64,000 bases of DNA, from NCBI GenBank assembly GCA_029706075.1, contig JAINUG010000328.1, forward strand, positions 558,001 to 622,000, in the 5' to 3' direction. Both the position numbers and the translations under genes were made by a program. How positions within the stretch are numbered: position 1 is the stretch's first letter; every line of letters begins with the position of its first letter. The DNA is from Aldrovandia affinis (lineage: Eukaryota; Chordata; Actinopteri; Notacanthiformes; Halosauridae). The notes under the pieces were generated by a model, which was not told the origin of the DNA, searched no databases, and saw only the letters and a list, made by a program, of their open reading frames with translations. Positions 1-10,925 of this stretch are shown in pieces.

Positions 1-580
1 CAGTAACTACAGACATGAAAGATCCACACTCAATGTTTTTCAGTAAAGACGAGGCTAAGTAATTCACCATGCCACTTTGATGATTCCTTTTTGAATTGTC
101 CCCCAGCAAGCTAAGAGTGCGTTAAGTGCCTTCCTGGAAAATACAGGTGCTGATTGGTGATTCCTCTTAATTTAAATTGTACATCTGATGATGGGAGAAT
201 GCTGAAGTGTTTGAACCTTTAGCCTCGTCTTTCCTGTAAAACCCTGAGTGCAACTGTTTTATGGATGCAGTGTAAATGGTGTTTAAAAATGCCCTGCATT
301 ATTGAATTAATATTATGCGGGATTAGATTAAGCTGACTAAATCACAGCTGAATAATAAACTGACAAAGTTGAAATACCCTACCTATTGGACATTTCATAC
401 ATGTGCTCTGTCAATGTTGGAGAGTGAGTCCAAGCTTGCCTTATCAGCTGCCTCCCCTTTTCACTCCGCAGTCCAGTAAAGGTGTTGGAGGACTTCATGA
501 CCAGCTGGCCAGGCAGACTCCAGCCCATAGAAACAGCCCATTCAGGACATGGATGAGCACACAGTATATATATGAGAACA
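1..580. other. No recognised feature
   Basis: AT-rich non-coding sequence. Only short chance reading frames are present; no splice-flanked coding block, repeat end or RNA gene was recognised. Confidence 0.6.
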
Positions 581-958
581 CAATAGGTACACATTCATTC
601 ATTCATTATCTAACCCGCTTATTCCTGGCCAGGGTCACAGGGGGCTGGGGCCTATCCCAGCATGCATTGGGCGAGAGGCAGGAATACACCCAGGACAGGT
701 CACCAATCCATTGCAGGGCACATACACCATTCACACCCTCATACCTATGGGCAATTTAGGCTCTCCAATCAGCCTAACATGCGTGTCTTTGGACTGTAGG
801 AGGAGACCAGAGTACTCAGAGGGAACCCATGCGGACCTGGGGAGAACATGCAAACTCCACACAGAAAGGCCCCGGACAAGTTTTGAACCCGGGACCTTCT
901 TGCTGTACAGTGACAGTGCTATCCACTGCACCACCATGCCGCCCTCAATAGGTACACA
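581..958 (-). repeat. tRNA-derived SINE with 13-bp target duplication
   Basis: The element body is about 594-945, in reverse orientation. Its head (right end) reads as a tRNA-like promoter: GCGGCATGGTGGTGCAGTGG corresponds to an A box and the motif around 885-893 to a B box. A longer tRNA-unrelated body and a short ATTC-type simple repeat at the left (3') end follow. It is the same family as 52591-52983. The 13-bp duplication caataggtacaca lies at 581-593 and 946-958, which supports insertion by target-primed reverse transcription. The element has no coding capacity, and the short frames here are chance. Confidence 0.9.
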
Positions 959-1670
959 GTGTATCTAAATTGGATGGTTTTGTGTCTTGTGTTCAGACTG
1001 ATGAGAAACAAGGAACGGATTCAAATAATCGCGTTTCAGAAATGATAAAACTGTAGTAATGTCAATATTAATGTATTCATGTAAATGTTCTTTGTCTTAA
1101 AAGAAAGGTCTGGTCGGTCTTCATATGCTGGAGCCGAACGGGGCATTGTAAATCCGCAGAAAAGTCCCCGTCTCATTGATTATAGGAAACACTGAAGAAG
1201 CAGTTCAGCCATGGCATCCTGGTCCTAAATAAACATTGCTCTGAGAGAGAGACTCTGCTCTGTTATGTCAAATTCAAATACTCATTCCACTGCTGTGACA
1301 GGTCTGCCTGCCCTGAGCCATATGCCTGCCAAGCACATATTTCACTGAACATAAATTATGTCATTGAACACCAGACCACATTCCAATGCAGTTTATTTAA
1401 CTGAAATACAAAAAGTACCTTATATATAGGTTATGGAGTCCCTTGGAACAGCTCTTTGTAATCGCAGTGTTTCATTTTTATTACCTCTCCTAATTTCACT
1501 CCGGGCTTTGTTTCTTCTCTATAACACTTTTATAAATACAACAAATACAGCCCTCACAATGACTTTTATTTGGGACAGGAAACTTCCTGATTTCACTGTG
1601 ATTTTAGATCTGGACATTATTTGAGAAAATGTTTGTTGTTGGTCAGAACAGGGGAATAAGGATGATTAAC
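959..1670. other. No recognised feature
   Basis: Non-coding, AT-rich sequence between the SINE and an LTR-like block. No gene, terminal repeat or simple-sequence array was recognised. Confidence 0.55.
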
Positions 1671-2057
1671 TGCCATGCCTTCTGGCAGGGCAGGCAGGGC
1701 ACACAGCTGTGTGGCATCATCTAAATGTACCTGTGTGCTTAAAACTGCTCTGCTCTCTCAGTAGGTGATTGGAAACGGGAACAAATTCCAGAGGGGAGAG
1801 AAAGTCGGAACCTTAAGACAAGGACAACAACTGAAGTTAAAAGAATGTAATGTATCTTGCCGAAACTGCAATTTTCATATAGTTTCATTATTTTAGTTTG
1901 TTGTTCTGTCCAGAACCTATGAGGGGGGTGGATGAAGATATTTATACTTGAGCTAGAGTCTCCCTCTCTCTCTCCCTCTCTTCCCGTGGAGTTGAAATAA
2001 ATCCTGGTCGAGGGCCGGTTCTGTTCCTGTGCTGGTTTTGTCACATGGCGTGCAACA
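1671..2057 (+). repeat. Old solo-LTR-like sequence
   Basis: This block shares order and motifs with the LTRs at 54229-54686 and 42850-43993: an AAAACTGCTCTG...AGTAGGTG segment (1741-1767), a CT-rich stretch, an AATAAA signal (1996-2001) and a terminal TTTGTCACATGGCGTGCAACA. It ends in CA. No clean 5-bp target duplication was found, so the left boundary is approximate and the copy is probably old. No internal retroviral-type genes adjoin it. Confidence 0.55.
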
Positions 2058-2390
2058 CTTTTTGGAAGTTTCTATAAAGTGACTGGAGAAGTCCTATAAT
2101 TTGAATCATTTTGGTTCTTTTATTTTCATGATATTTTAGCTTTGAAGAGGATGACAAAAAAAATTCCCAAAGTTAGTTGTACCATCTTGAATAGTTGGTC
2201 AGGCACTCATACATCATACATATACATCACCATCGATTTTATTCACTAAATTTAGTTTGGCGGTCTATTTTGTAGACTTGTAGTTGTTGTACATTTTATG
2301 GGGAAACTTCACAAAACATAAAATCAGTAGTTGGTCAAGTAATCATGTCCTCTAGGTAACAAGCAACAAACAAACAGCACAGAAGGTTCT
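2058..2390. other. No recognised feature
   Basis: AT-rich spacer. Nothing recognisable. Confidence 0.5.
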
Positions 2391-2960
2391 TAAAACAATT
2401 TATTCATAATTTAAAGGCTCAGACTACACTGCAGAGATTCTGTGTCATTCAGTATGTGAGTGTAGCCCAAACAGCGTTAGTCCTTAAGACTCTGCTCTGT
2501 TGTCAATCATATGCTCCTCACCCATCTGAGGCCACTGTTGCATCAGTATCCTCTCCTCTCAGCCAATAGCAGCTCACAGAGACGCATGCTGTTAGTACAT
2601 GTCGGAACAGTGAAGTTAGAATAAAAATGGTCTATTCCCCGAATCCAGCAGCCTTAACAGTCAAATGCCCTTGTTTAAAGTTCAGCACTCTGAATACTGA
2701 TCACAATTGGTATTATGCATTAAAACCCCTCACTTATCCTAGATGTAAACTATAACAGGGCTCACTCCCTTCTTAGCCCATAAGGCCCAGCGCAAGTCTG
2801 GCTCAGACTCCCTTTTTATATTTTTGTTTTGGGTCACTTACTACCACAAGATATCTTTTCAAGGTTGCCATTGATATGCTCCTCTCATGTTGAGAATTGT
2901 GGCGATATCAAACATCACTAGGGCCTGGTGAAGCCAGCTTCATTTATACCGAGATGTTGG
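2391..2960 (-). repeat. Dispersed repeat, paralogous to 51480-52500
   Basis: From about 2600 to 2945 the sequence aligns closely with 51480-51630 plus 52304-52490. Shared blocks include ...CCTTAACAGTCAAATGCCC (2651-2670) and ACTACCACAAGATATC (2840-2855). On the minus strand both copies contain a TATA-like ATATAAAAAG, and this copy also has AATAAA near 2400. That would fit an LTR or retroposon read leftwards, but no TG...CA ends or target duplication were confirmed. The function is unknown. Confidence 0.6.
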
Positions 2961-4723
2961 TTGAGCTGATATTTGGAGAGGAATAATATGCTCAAGAGCA
3001 TTGCTACCAAGTGAAGAGGCCAATCATACCATGTTGACCTCTGCTTTAATCTGGCGGACCATAATTATTTTCTCCATGACCCATAATATCCAGCTCATAG
3101 GTAGAACCCTGAAGTTGTAGGCTGTGGCACTGGTTCACCACTGCTACATACCCAGGTGCCCTGGCTTCACTCACAGAGCCATAAACCCGCCAAACATGGC
3201 CCCACTCTGTCTGCCTGTGCAGGTTTTTCAAAAGGCACCTTCCCGACAGTACTGTACGTGTAGTACCTCATAATGGCACATGCTGTCAGTACTGTACATG
3301 TAGCAGAGTTCAGAGACATCAGTAAAACCTGAACATCCACTACAGAAGATAACATCCCCCCCTGGAGCTTCAATAAAGACTAAAGCCCACTGATTGTGGG
3401 TGAGTGGGGCACAAGGGTGTTTTTCTTTTTAGAATTCCTTAAGGGTAATGATGACATAGTTGATCAGTGGCATTTTAGCCACCCAAGCCCCATGGAAATC
3501 AATCTAGCTAGCTAGCTGTCTAGCTAATGTATGTAAGTGATTAAAATCATGTTTGTTTGGGTCAGCTGCTTAGGCTGCCTGCATGTGGTTGCCTATTCTG
3601 GCCACCTTGATGGGTTTTAGCCTTAGAATGTGATTAGTTCCCTTTTGGTCTTTAGCTCACTGTGCTAATCATATATTTTGTTGTGAGGATCAACCAGTGA
3701 GGGCAGTGAGTCCAAACTTGCAGCAAAACCCTTGGTGCAGTGGGGCCATGTCAGATAATACGATGGATATCACTTACTGAGATATTGTTTGAGAGGAGTT
3801 TGGCGGGGGGGGGGGTGATGTTTAGAAATGTAAGTGTCATGTGAACGTCAGACTGGGATATTAACTCTTGCAGCTTCAATAAGAGCAGGATTAGTTCCCT
3901 TGGCTGGGGACCTTGGTCTTTAGCTAGCGGTGTTAATCATATCTCTTGTTATACAGTACGGTCAGTGAGGGAGGATCGAGGCCTGTTATGCATGCAAAAC
4001 CCTCACTTTACCCAGATCATGGTATGCATGAAAAAAAGTTTCAATCAATCCAAGGTTTCTACATGAATGTTTCTAGCTATTACACACTATGGTGTTGTAT
4101 ATGCTATTAAAACATTTAAAGAAAGTATTTAAGTATTTTAAAAAAAGATTTTAGGGAGGAGAGATTCTCATGCTTAATTCATCACTCGAGTTAAGAGTGG
4201 TTCAATCCAGTCTGTTTTAGTCTGACCCAGTTTCTTTGTTTAGCGAGAGGGATGCTGTTCAGTAAACAGCACTGTTAACATGTGGGGAGTTTTAATACCG
4301 TTAAGTTCACAGTAATTCGTATATAAATAATTTTGTACCACAAGATGTTTATGGCAAAGACTTGCAGGAAATTGCTTTTTTTTTGTCAAAATCCATAGCA
4401 TTGATTAGTAGTTATTTGTGTTGCCTTTCAGGTAATAAGAGCCACCATTTTGTAATTCAAATGGAGTGTGGGTGACACAGGGCTAGTGTCCATGTCCTTA
4501 ACATTTGTAACCATTCCAACTGAACTCTATAAAATAACCAGACACGGACACAGTTATGTGACTCTGAATGACCTTTATTTGGCATTGGTATGCACATGGA
4601 CTGAAAAAGTCTCTCAGTCTCAGTGTGTCCCAGTATGGGAGACACACACACACACATATCGTAATCTAACATGCTGATATTCTACTTTTAGCAATATGTG
4701 CTAAGAAGGACCAACTTTGTATG
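2961..4723. other. Unassigned, with a diverged ~100-bp direct repeat
   Basis: No gene was recognised. Two diverged direct copies lie at about 3635-3735 and 3890-3990 (shared GGTCTTTAGCT...GTTAATCATAT). A G run sits at 3805-3816, and 4640-4656 is a short CA repeat. The phrase near 3990-4015 (GCAAAACCCTCACTTTACCC) resembles 2719-2740 and 51590-51612, so part of this stretch is probably related to the neighbouring dispersed repeat. Confidence 0.45.
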
Positions 4724-4728
4724 TGTAG

Positions 4729-5224
4729 TGTCACGGGGCCGGTAGATGTGGAACCAAATGCGGGTGAGAGAGAGAGAGAGATCCGGAAGCAGTGACGCGA
4801 TTAAAGCCGATTTTAATGCTTAATCGCACAGGACAGAAAACAAAACAGTGTCTGAACAAGACACGTAAAAATATAAATAACCAAACCAAAAGCAACAACG
4901 AGAAAAACAAAACACAACTAGCGAAACTGAACAATCCAAAACGTATACTAAACAACACGTAACAAAGCTAAACATAGGCTTACGAATAAACAAACAAGAA
5001 AACACGAACACGAACAAGAAACACGAAAGCTTTAGCGAGCGAGAGACAATTGGCAACAATAGTACAGAGAACAGAAATACAAATCTAGCAAAATGTCCAA
5101 GCACTGAACAACGAGAATCCCGGAGTATAAATGTTCTCACGGTAAATTGTTTCCAGCCGTCGATAATGACCTGGCTAGATTCTTGGCATTCCTCACGCTT
5201 CTCCTAATAGCTTGATTCGTGACA
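4729..5224 (-). repeat. 3' LTR of gypsy copy 1
   Basis: A 496-bp LTR with TG...CA termini and an inverted-repeat edge (tgtcacg...cgtgaca). It differs from the 5' LTR mainly by extra bases near 4842-4858. A GA dinucleotide run at 4769-4782 is shared by both LTRs. Confidence 0.95.
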
Positions 5225-5234
5225 GAACCCCCGC
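5225..5234 (-). promoter_or_regulatory. Polypurine tract next to 3' LTR
   Basis: On the element's sense strand the bases just before the 3' LTR are GCGGGGGTTC, a short G-rich tract at the position where plus-strand DNA synthesis is primed. The assignment rests on position and composition. Confidence 0.55.
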
Positions 5235-5269
5235 TAGGACCGACTCCGACGGTCCAGGAAGAGCCGCTT

Positions 5270-5490
5270 GCCGAGCTTTAAACTCCCGGATGAGACGGGA
5301 TCCAGGATCTGTTTGGCCGGAATCCAGGACCGATCCGCCGGTCCGTATCCTTCCCAGTCCACCAGGTACTGGACCCCTGATTGCACTCGGCGGGACTGGA
5401 GGAGACGCCGAACGGTGTAAGCCGGATGACCGTCGATGAGACGAGGAGCCGGGGAGTTCTTGCCGGCTGAGTGTGTGCCCCAATGAGTAG
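5270..5490 (-). pseudogene. Chromodomain of gypsy copy 1 integrase
   Basis: At about 5290-5443 one minus-strand frame encodes a chromodomain, with the aromatic and acidic signature YTVRRLL then [10 protein letters not shown] then RSWIPA. It is out of frame with the upstream integrase (5278-6285), so a frameshift lies near 5450-5500. Chromodomains at the integrase C-terminus direct chromovirus integration to particular chromatin, and the presence of one places the element in the chromovirus lineage. Confidence 0.85.
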
Positions 5491-6469
5491 AGGCCGAAGG
5501 CGGGAGACATGAAACGTGGGATGTACCCGGTGCATCTCCGGAGGCAACAAGAGGCGGTAAGCCACCGGATTAACCCGGCGAATCACTTTGAACGGCCCCA
5601 CAAAACGTGGAGCCAGCTTGCGGTTTTCTACTTTGAGAGACAGGTCCCGGGAAGATAGCCAGACCCTCTGACCAGGACGAAAGGTGAGCCCCGGACGACG
5701 GAGGCGGTTGGCCTGGATACGGTTCTGTTGAGTGGTGCGCTCGATAGCTTGCCTAGCTCTTTTCCAGACCTGTCTGCAACGCCTTATGTGAAGTTCCGCT
5801 GAAGGCACCCCAGTTTCACTCTCCTGGTCGGGGAAGATAGGTGGTTGGTAGCCAAACTGGACCTCAAATGGCGACATCCCTGTGGTGGAGCAGCGAAGAG
5901 TGTTGTGTGCATATTCGGCCCATGGGAGGTTGCGGCTCCAGGACATGGGGTTAGATGATGAAAGACACCGCAGGGTCATCTCCATGTCCTGATTGACCTG
6001 CTCCGTCTGCCCGTTGGACTGGGGGTGGTAACCCGATGACAGACTGGCCGTAGCCCCGATGAGTGTGCAGAAGGCCCTCCAGAACCGGGCGGTAAACTGT
6101 GGTCCCCGGTCAGACACGATGTCGGTGGGAAGGCCGAACACCAAACACGTGTTCGACCACCAGTTCAGCGGTCTCCTGGGCTGAGGGTAGTTTGGGCAGG
6201 GCAATAAAACGACAGGCCTTGGAGAAACGGTCCACCACCACCAAGACCGCGGTGTGACCGTGTGAGGAAGGTAGCCCTGTAACAAAGTCCATCGATATGT
6301 GAGACCATGGACGGCGGGGAATGGGTAGGGGGTGGAGTAGTCCTTGAGAACGGGTCCGGGGGTTTTTGTTTTGAGTGCAAGTGTTGCAGGCTAGGACGAA
6401 TGAACGAACCTCCTTCTCCATCTTGGGCCACCAGAAATGCAGACGGAGAAATTCCAGGGTGCGTGACAC
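5278..6469 (-). pseudogene. Integrase of gypsy copy 1 (two frames)
   Basis: The frame 6110-6469 carries the end of the zinc-binding region (WWPKMEKEV...CNTC) and the first catalytic Asp in SMDFVTGLP. The frame 5278-6285 carries the second Asp (VSDRGPQF) and the catalytic Glu (NGQTEQVNQ), followed by the GPF-type C-terminal region (RFVGPFKVIRR). All three DDE residues are present but split by a frameshift near 6120-6170. The enzyme would insert the cDNA into host chromosomes; this copy is inactive as read. Confidence 0.9.
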
Positions 6470-6709
6470 CCCTGGGTGTCCGGTCAGATGGGAGTCGTGA
6501 CCCCATTGCAGGACTTGTTTCCTTACTGCAGAGGGAACGAATAAGCGGTTAGGTGGGATGTCTTCAGGACCTGGTTCCGCTTGTGAGGCTTCACGAACAA
6601 TAGTTTCAATGCCCCACTGGATCGGGCGATGATGCGGCTGGGTGGGAGGATAGTGTCTACTGAGGCGACGGTTTCAGGAATCTCAAACATCCGGGAGAGA
6701 GCGTCGGGT

Positions 6710-7885
6710 TTAAGATTTTGGACCCCGGACGATAAGATAGGTAAATTGGAACCGGTTAAAAAACAGGGCCCACCTAGCTTGACGTGAGTTCAACCGTTTG
6801 GCCTGCTGTAGGTACTCCAGATTCTTATGGTCGGTCCAAACAATGAACGGGTGAGCTGAACCCTCCAGCCAATGCCGCCATTCCTCCAGAGCTCTCTTTG
6901 CAGCCAGCAGCTCGCGGTCTCCAATGTCGTAATTGCGCTCGGTGGCAGTCAAGCGATGGGACAGGAAGGCACATGGGCGAAGCTTGTTGTCAGGTTGTAA
7001 TCGTTGAGAAAGAACAGCTCCAATCCCAGTGTTGGAAGCGTCAACTTCGACCACGAAGGGCAGAGCTGGGTCCGGAATGGTTAGGACAGGTGCCGAGGTG
7101 AAGCGCTGTTTAAGATGTTGGAAGGCTTGTTCGGCTTCGGGAGTCCAGATGAAGTCCTTAGCCTTCCCCCGGGTCAGGTCGGTGAGTGGCGCCGCCACTG
7201 TTCCGAAGTCCCGAATGAATCTCCGGTAGAAATTGGCGAAGCCAAGGAAACGTTGCACTTGTTTAATCGAGATGGGGCGTGGCCAGTCTCGTACAGCTTG
7301 CGTCTTGATCGGATCCATTTGAATACTGCCTGCCTGTAGGATGAAACCCAGAAATGTGACGGTGGATGCATGGAACTCGCTTTTCTCCAGCTTAACATAT
7401 AATTGGTTCCGCAGGAGCAGCTGTAGGACATGTCTCACATGTAATTCGTGTTCCTGAGCATTCCTGGAGAATATGAGGATGTCATCCAAGTATACGAACA
7501 CAAAACGGTTGAGTACCTCTCTCAACACGTCGTTGATGAGTGCTTGAAAAACCGACGGACTGTTGGAAAGACCGAACGGCATGACGAGGTATTCATAGTG
7601 CCCTGTAGGTGTGTTGAAGGCCGTCTTCCACTCATCTCCTTCCCGAATGCGCACCAGGTTATATGCACACCGGAGGTCCAGTTTGGAGACGATGGTGGCC
7701 CCCTGCAGCATCTCAAATGCCGTGGACATCAAGGGCAGTGGATATCTGTTCTTGATGGTGATATTGTTCAGACCTCTGTAGTCAATACACGGGCGCAGAC
7801 CACCATCCTTCTTCCCCACGAAGAAAAACCCTGCTCCCGCTGGTGAGGTGGATGGGCGGATGTGTCCGGCGGCGAGCGCCCTCAC
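6710..7885 (-). pseudogene. Reverse transcriptase and RNase H of gypsy copy 1
   Basis: A 391-codon open frame holds an almost complete RT. It shows [16 protein letters not shown] near residue 25, the first catalytic Asp in SKLDL near residue 70, and the YLDD box near residues 132-135. RNase H follows, with an EVDAS Asp near residue 270 and TDHKNLEYL near residue 370. The frame stops shortly after RNase H. Upstream, the start of RT lies in another frame (7898-8143) because of single-base indels in runs of C/G at about 7879-7881 and 7939-7941. The next gene, integrase, begins in yet another frame. Confidence 0.93.
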
Positions 7886-7897
7886 GGATGTAGTCGT

Positions 7898-8569
7898 TCA
7901 TGGCCGTCGCCTCGGTCCGGGATAATGAAAAGATCTTGCCCGAGGAGGACTGGTTCCCGGCAGCAGATCAATCGCACGGTCGTACGGACGGTGAGGAGGT
8001 AGAGTAGCCGTGTGTTGCTTGTTGAACACCGCATGGAGATCCCTGTACGCCGGAGGCACACGGGCCCAGTTCTGGATCTCTGGTTTTCGGTGTGAGGCGG
8101 CAGCAGGAGAGCGAGGCAGCAGACAGGTGCTTTGGCAGGTCAATCCCCAGCCCAGTATCTTCTCAGCGTTCCAGTCAATTTGGGGTTGTGCTTGTTAAGC
8201 CAAGGGTAGCCCAGCACGAGAGGTAGCTGTGGAGAGTGAGTGACGAAAAAGTTCAATCCGTTCGGTGTGTTCATCCCTTATGGTGATCTGGAGAGGAATA
8301 GTCCGCTGCGTGATGGCACCGGATCCCAAGGGCTTGCCGTCCAGAGCTGTGACTGACAGGGGGGATTCCAATGTCACAAGTGGGATTTGTAATCGCTGGG
8401 CGAGGTTGAGGTCGATAAAGTCTCCCGCAGCTCCGGAATCAACAAGGGCGAGAGCCGAGTGCTGAGAGTTATTCCAGCGCATGGAGATGGGCAACACCAA
8501 TCCAGTGATGATAGATGCCTTGGGAGTGAACACTGCGCTACTTACCACCCTCCGGTGTGGTAGTAGCAT
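7898..8569 (-). pseudogene. Protease and N-terminal RT segment of gypsy copy 1
   Basis: The frame 8195-8569 contains the aspartic protease active site ALVDSGAAGDFID (about residues 40-52). After a frameshift, 7898-8143 continues with the linker to RT ([16 protein letters not shown]). Protease would process Gag-Pol. The catalytic DSGA is intact, but the polyprotein is interrupted on both sides. Confidence 0.85.
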
Positions 8570-9578
8570 TGGCTTTTCCCCTTAGCTCCGTACATGAATC
8601 ACGATAGTGACCAAAACGCCCACAGTACAGACAGCAGTTTTCCTTACGACGACGTTCCTTTTCGGTGGCTGAGAGATGAGCTCTGCCCAACTGCATAGGT
8701 TCCTCCTGTTCGTTGGGGGTAACACGAGGCGGTGAATTGGAGGCTGATGGGATGGGTTCTGTCCGCAGGGGAAATGATGTCCGCGGTCGGGGTACGGGAT
8801 AGTTATTGCGACGTTCATTGGCGCGTTCCCTTTGGCGATTGTCCAACTTGATAGCCAATGCCACAAGTTCTTCCCACTGGTCGATGTCTCCATGAACGAC
8901 GAGTTCATCCTTGAGCCCTTCGTTGAGACCCTGCCGAACGCCGCTATAAGTGCCTCGTTGTTCCAGTGACTCTCCACGGCCAGGGTGCGGAACTCAATGG
9001 CGTAGGCAGCGACAGTTCGGCCTCCCTGCTTGATCCGGAGCAGCCGGTTAGCAACTTCACGACCCTGGACTGGATGGTCAAACACCGTTTGTAACTCGGA
9101 CTTGAATCTGGCATAGCTGTTGCAGACGAGCCCTTGTTCCTCCCAGATGGCCGTTGCCCACTGCAGAGCGGTACCGGTTAAAAGGGAAATCACATACGCT
9201 ATTCGGGAGTGTTCACTGGGAAATTGTGACGGTTGGAGTTCGAATGCCAGCGAGCACTGTGTGATGAACCCACGGCATCCTGTGGGATTACCGTCGATCG
9301 CCGGTGCCGGAGATGTGGTTCACGACGTAAGCCGGCTTGGTTAGTGTCCCTGGGTTCGGATGAAACTGAGAGGTGGTGGTTGCGGTTTTGTTAAGGAGTA
9401 ACTCCGTGATGGTGTTGAACTGGCTGGCTGTTTGGCGGCTGAATGTGTTCAGTTGTTCCGTGAGTACAGTAATAGCCTGGTCCTGCTGTCTGATGGCTGC
9501 TTCCTGGCTTTGGATGGTACTGTGCAGGATGCTCTGGGTCCGCTCGGTCTCCGCTGGTTCCGAATTGGACTTGGACAT
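8538..9578 (-). pseudogene. gag of gypsy copy 1 (three frames)
   Basis: The frame begins with ATG at 9578-9576, two bases inside the 5' LTR boundary and within the putative primer-binding site. Residues 1-96 (9288-9578) look like a coiled coil rich in Gln, Glu and Leu. The capsid-like segment is in a second frame (8582-9193; FDHPVQGREVANRLL). The nucleocapsid is in a third frame (8538-8864) and ends with one CX2CX4HX4C zinc knuckle (CCLYCGRFGHYRDSC). At least two frameshifts separate the parts. Gag would package the RNA. Confidence 0.88.
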
Positions 9579-9579
9579 T
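9570..9579 (-). promoter_or_regulatory. Primer-binding site complementary to own LTR (self-priming type)
   Basis: Sense AATGTCCAAG starts one nucleotide after the 5' LTR. It is the exact complement of CTTGGACATT in the LTR (9934-9943), and G-U pairs extend the helix by one at each end. The complementary LTR stretch lies about 29 nt downstream of a TATA-like element, where the RNA 5' end is expected. This is the geometry of Tf1-type self-primed reverse transcription. The gag ATG lies inside the site. Confidence 0.75.
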
Positions 9580-9580
9580 C

Positions 9581-10065
9581 TGTCACGGGGCCGGTAGATG
9601 TGGAACCAAATGCGGGTGAGAGAGAGAGAGAGATCCGGAAGCAGTGACGCGATTAAAGCCGATTTTAATGCTTAATCGCACAGGACAGAAAACAGTAACA
9701 AGACACGTAAAAATATAAATAACCAAACCAAAAGCAACAACGAGATAAACAAAACACAACTAGCGAAACTGAACAATCCAAAACGTATACTAAACAACAC
9801 GTAACAAAGCTAAACATAGGCTTACGAATAAACAAACAAGAAAACACGAACACGAACAAGAAACACGAAAGCTTTAGCGAGCGAGAGACAATTGGCAACA
9901 ATAGTACAGAGAACAGAAATACAAATCTAGCAAAATGTCCAAGCACTGAACAACGAGAATCCCGGAGTATAAATGTTCTCACGGTAAATTGTTTCAGCCG
10001 TCGATAATGACCTGGCTAGATTCTTGGCATTCCTCACGCTTCTCCTAATAGCTTGATTCGTGACA
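9581..10065 (-). repeat. 5' LTR of gypsy copy 1
   Basis: A 485-bp LTR with TG...CA ends. On the sense strand it runs as a U3 of about 121 nt, a TATA-like TTTATAC (9968-9974), the predicted RNA start near 9944, and a long R-U5 with an ATTAAA signal near 9665-9670. Comparison with the 3' LTR shows about 97-99% identity outside one indel. Confidence 0.93.
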
Positions 10066-10365
10066 TGTAGTTTTTTAAATGTTTAGTCTATCTCAAATGC
10101 ATGTTCGTTAAATCGTGTTTAAGTTTAAGTATGAAGTTACCTGAGGGCACGGTGATGTAGGCCAGTCTTTCAGCGCTCTCATCTGTTCATCATCAACCCT
10201 TCATCTGGGACCATGTGCCCAAGAAATCTCAGCCCTGACTAGCTCAGTGTCTGCAGTCCCTGGTCCCTGAAGTGGGCCTCTGCCTTAGGGAGTCTCTTTT
10301 AATGTGACCAGGTTCTCTGCAGAGGTATATATATATATATATTTATATATATTTATATATTTATA
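10066..10365. other. Spacer with TA-rich microsatellite
   Basis: No gene. A TA/TTTA-rich simple repeat occupies 10323-10363 and abuts the Tc1-like element that follows. Confidence 0.6.
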
Positions 10366-10806
10366 CAGTGCCCTCCAGAATTATTGGCACCCTTTGTAAA
10401 CATGAGCAAAAAAGGCTATGAAAAAATGTATTTGTTGTTCATCAGCTTGAGCTTAAGTAAAATGATCTTTATCAAAAAATAATACAAATTCTTAAAAACA
10501 CATGTCACAATTATTGGCACCCCTGCATTTAGTACTTTGTACACCCTCCCCTTGCCAAGATAACAGCACTGAGTCTTATCCTATAATACTTGATGAGGTG
10601 AGAGATCACATAGCAAGGGATCTGAGATCATTCCTCCATACAGAATCACTCCAGATCCTTCAGAGTCCTTGGTCCTCACTTGTGGACTCTCCTCATTGAA
10701 TTCTCTCATATTTTGAGTGTAAGATCAAGCTGATGAATAACAAAGACATTTCATAGCCTTTTTTGCTCATCTTCACCAAGGGTGCCAATAATTCTGGAGG
10801 GCACTG
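10366..10806. mobile_element. Tc1-like non-autonomous element (MITE)
   Basis: A 441-bp element whose first and last 28 bp are perfect inverted repeats (cagtgccctccagaattatt... at 10366-10393 and 10779-10806). The similarity continues imperfectly inward for about 100 bp (ATGAGCAAAAAAGGCTATGAAA and its complement). TA dinucleotides flank both ends (10364-10365 and 10807-10808), as expected for Tc1/mariner. The middle keeps a short stretch resembling the 5' part of a Tc1-like element, but no usable transposase frame. Confidence 0.9.
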
Positions 10807-10925
10807 TATATACCTACCTATTTCATCCTTCTCAGGGTTTTTTTACCAGGCGACGGGGCAGTGGTTAAGCTAACCAAATGGTGACTCAAATGGCCAATAA
10901 TGCAACAGACATTTTTAACAGTACC

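Larger units (their letters stand above)
4729..10065 (-). mobile_element. Complete Ty3/gypsy chromodomain (sushi-type) LTR retrotransposon, copy 1
   Basis: A 5.3-kb element on the minus strand, bounded by LTRs at 9581-10065 (5') and 4729-5224 (3') and by the 5-bp target duplication tgtag at 4724-4728 and 10066-10070. The internal order is gag, protease, RT/RNase H, integrase, chromodomain, as in chromoviruses of the Tf1/sushi group. The LTRs differ by one ~10-bp indel and a few single-base changes, so the insertion is young. Despite this, the genes are broken by several single-base frameshifts, and the copy as read could not make Gag-Pol. No envelope gene was seen. Confidence 0.95.

Noticed and set aside
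5193..5510. 105-codon minus frame at the end of gypsy copy 1
   Set aside because: The chromodomain is read in another frame over the same bases, so this frame is a shadow.
9665..9982. 105-codon hydrophobic frame in both LTRs of gypsy copy 1 (also 4820-5140)
   Set aside because: It begins upstream of the predicted RNA start and lies wholly in LTR sequence. Its duplication only reflects the two LTRs.
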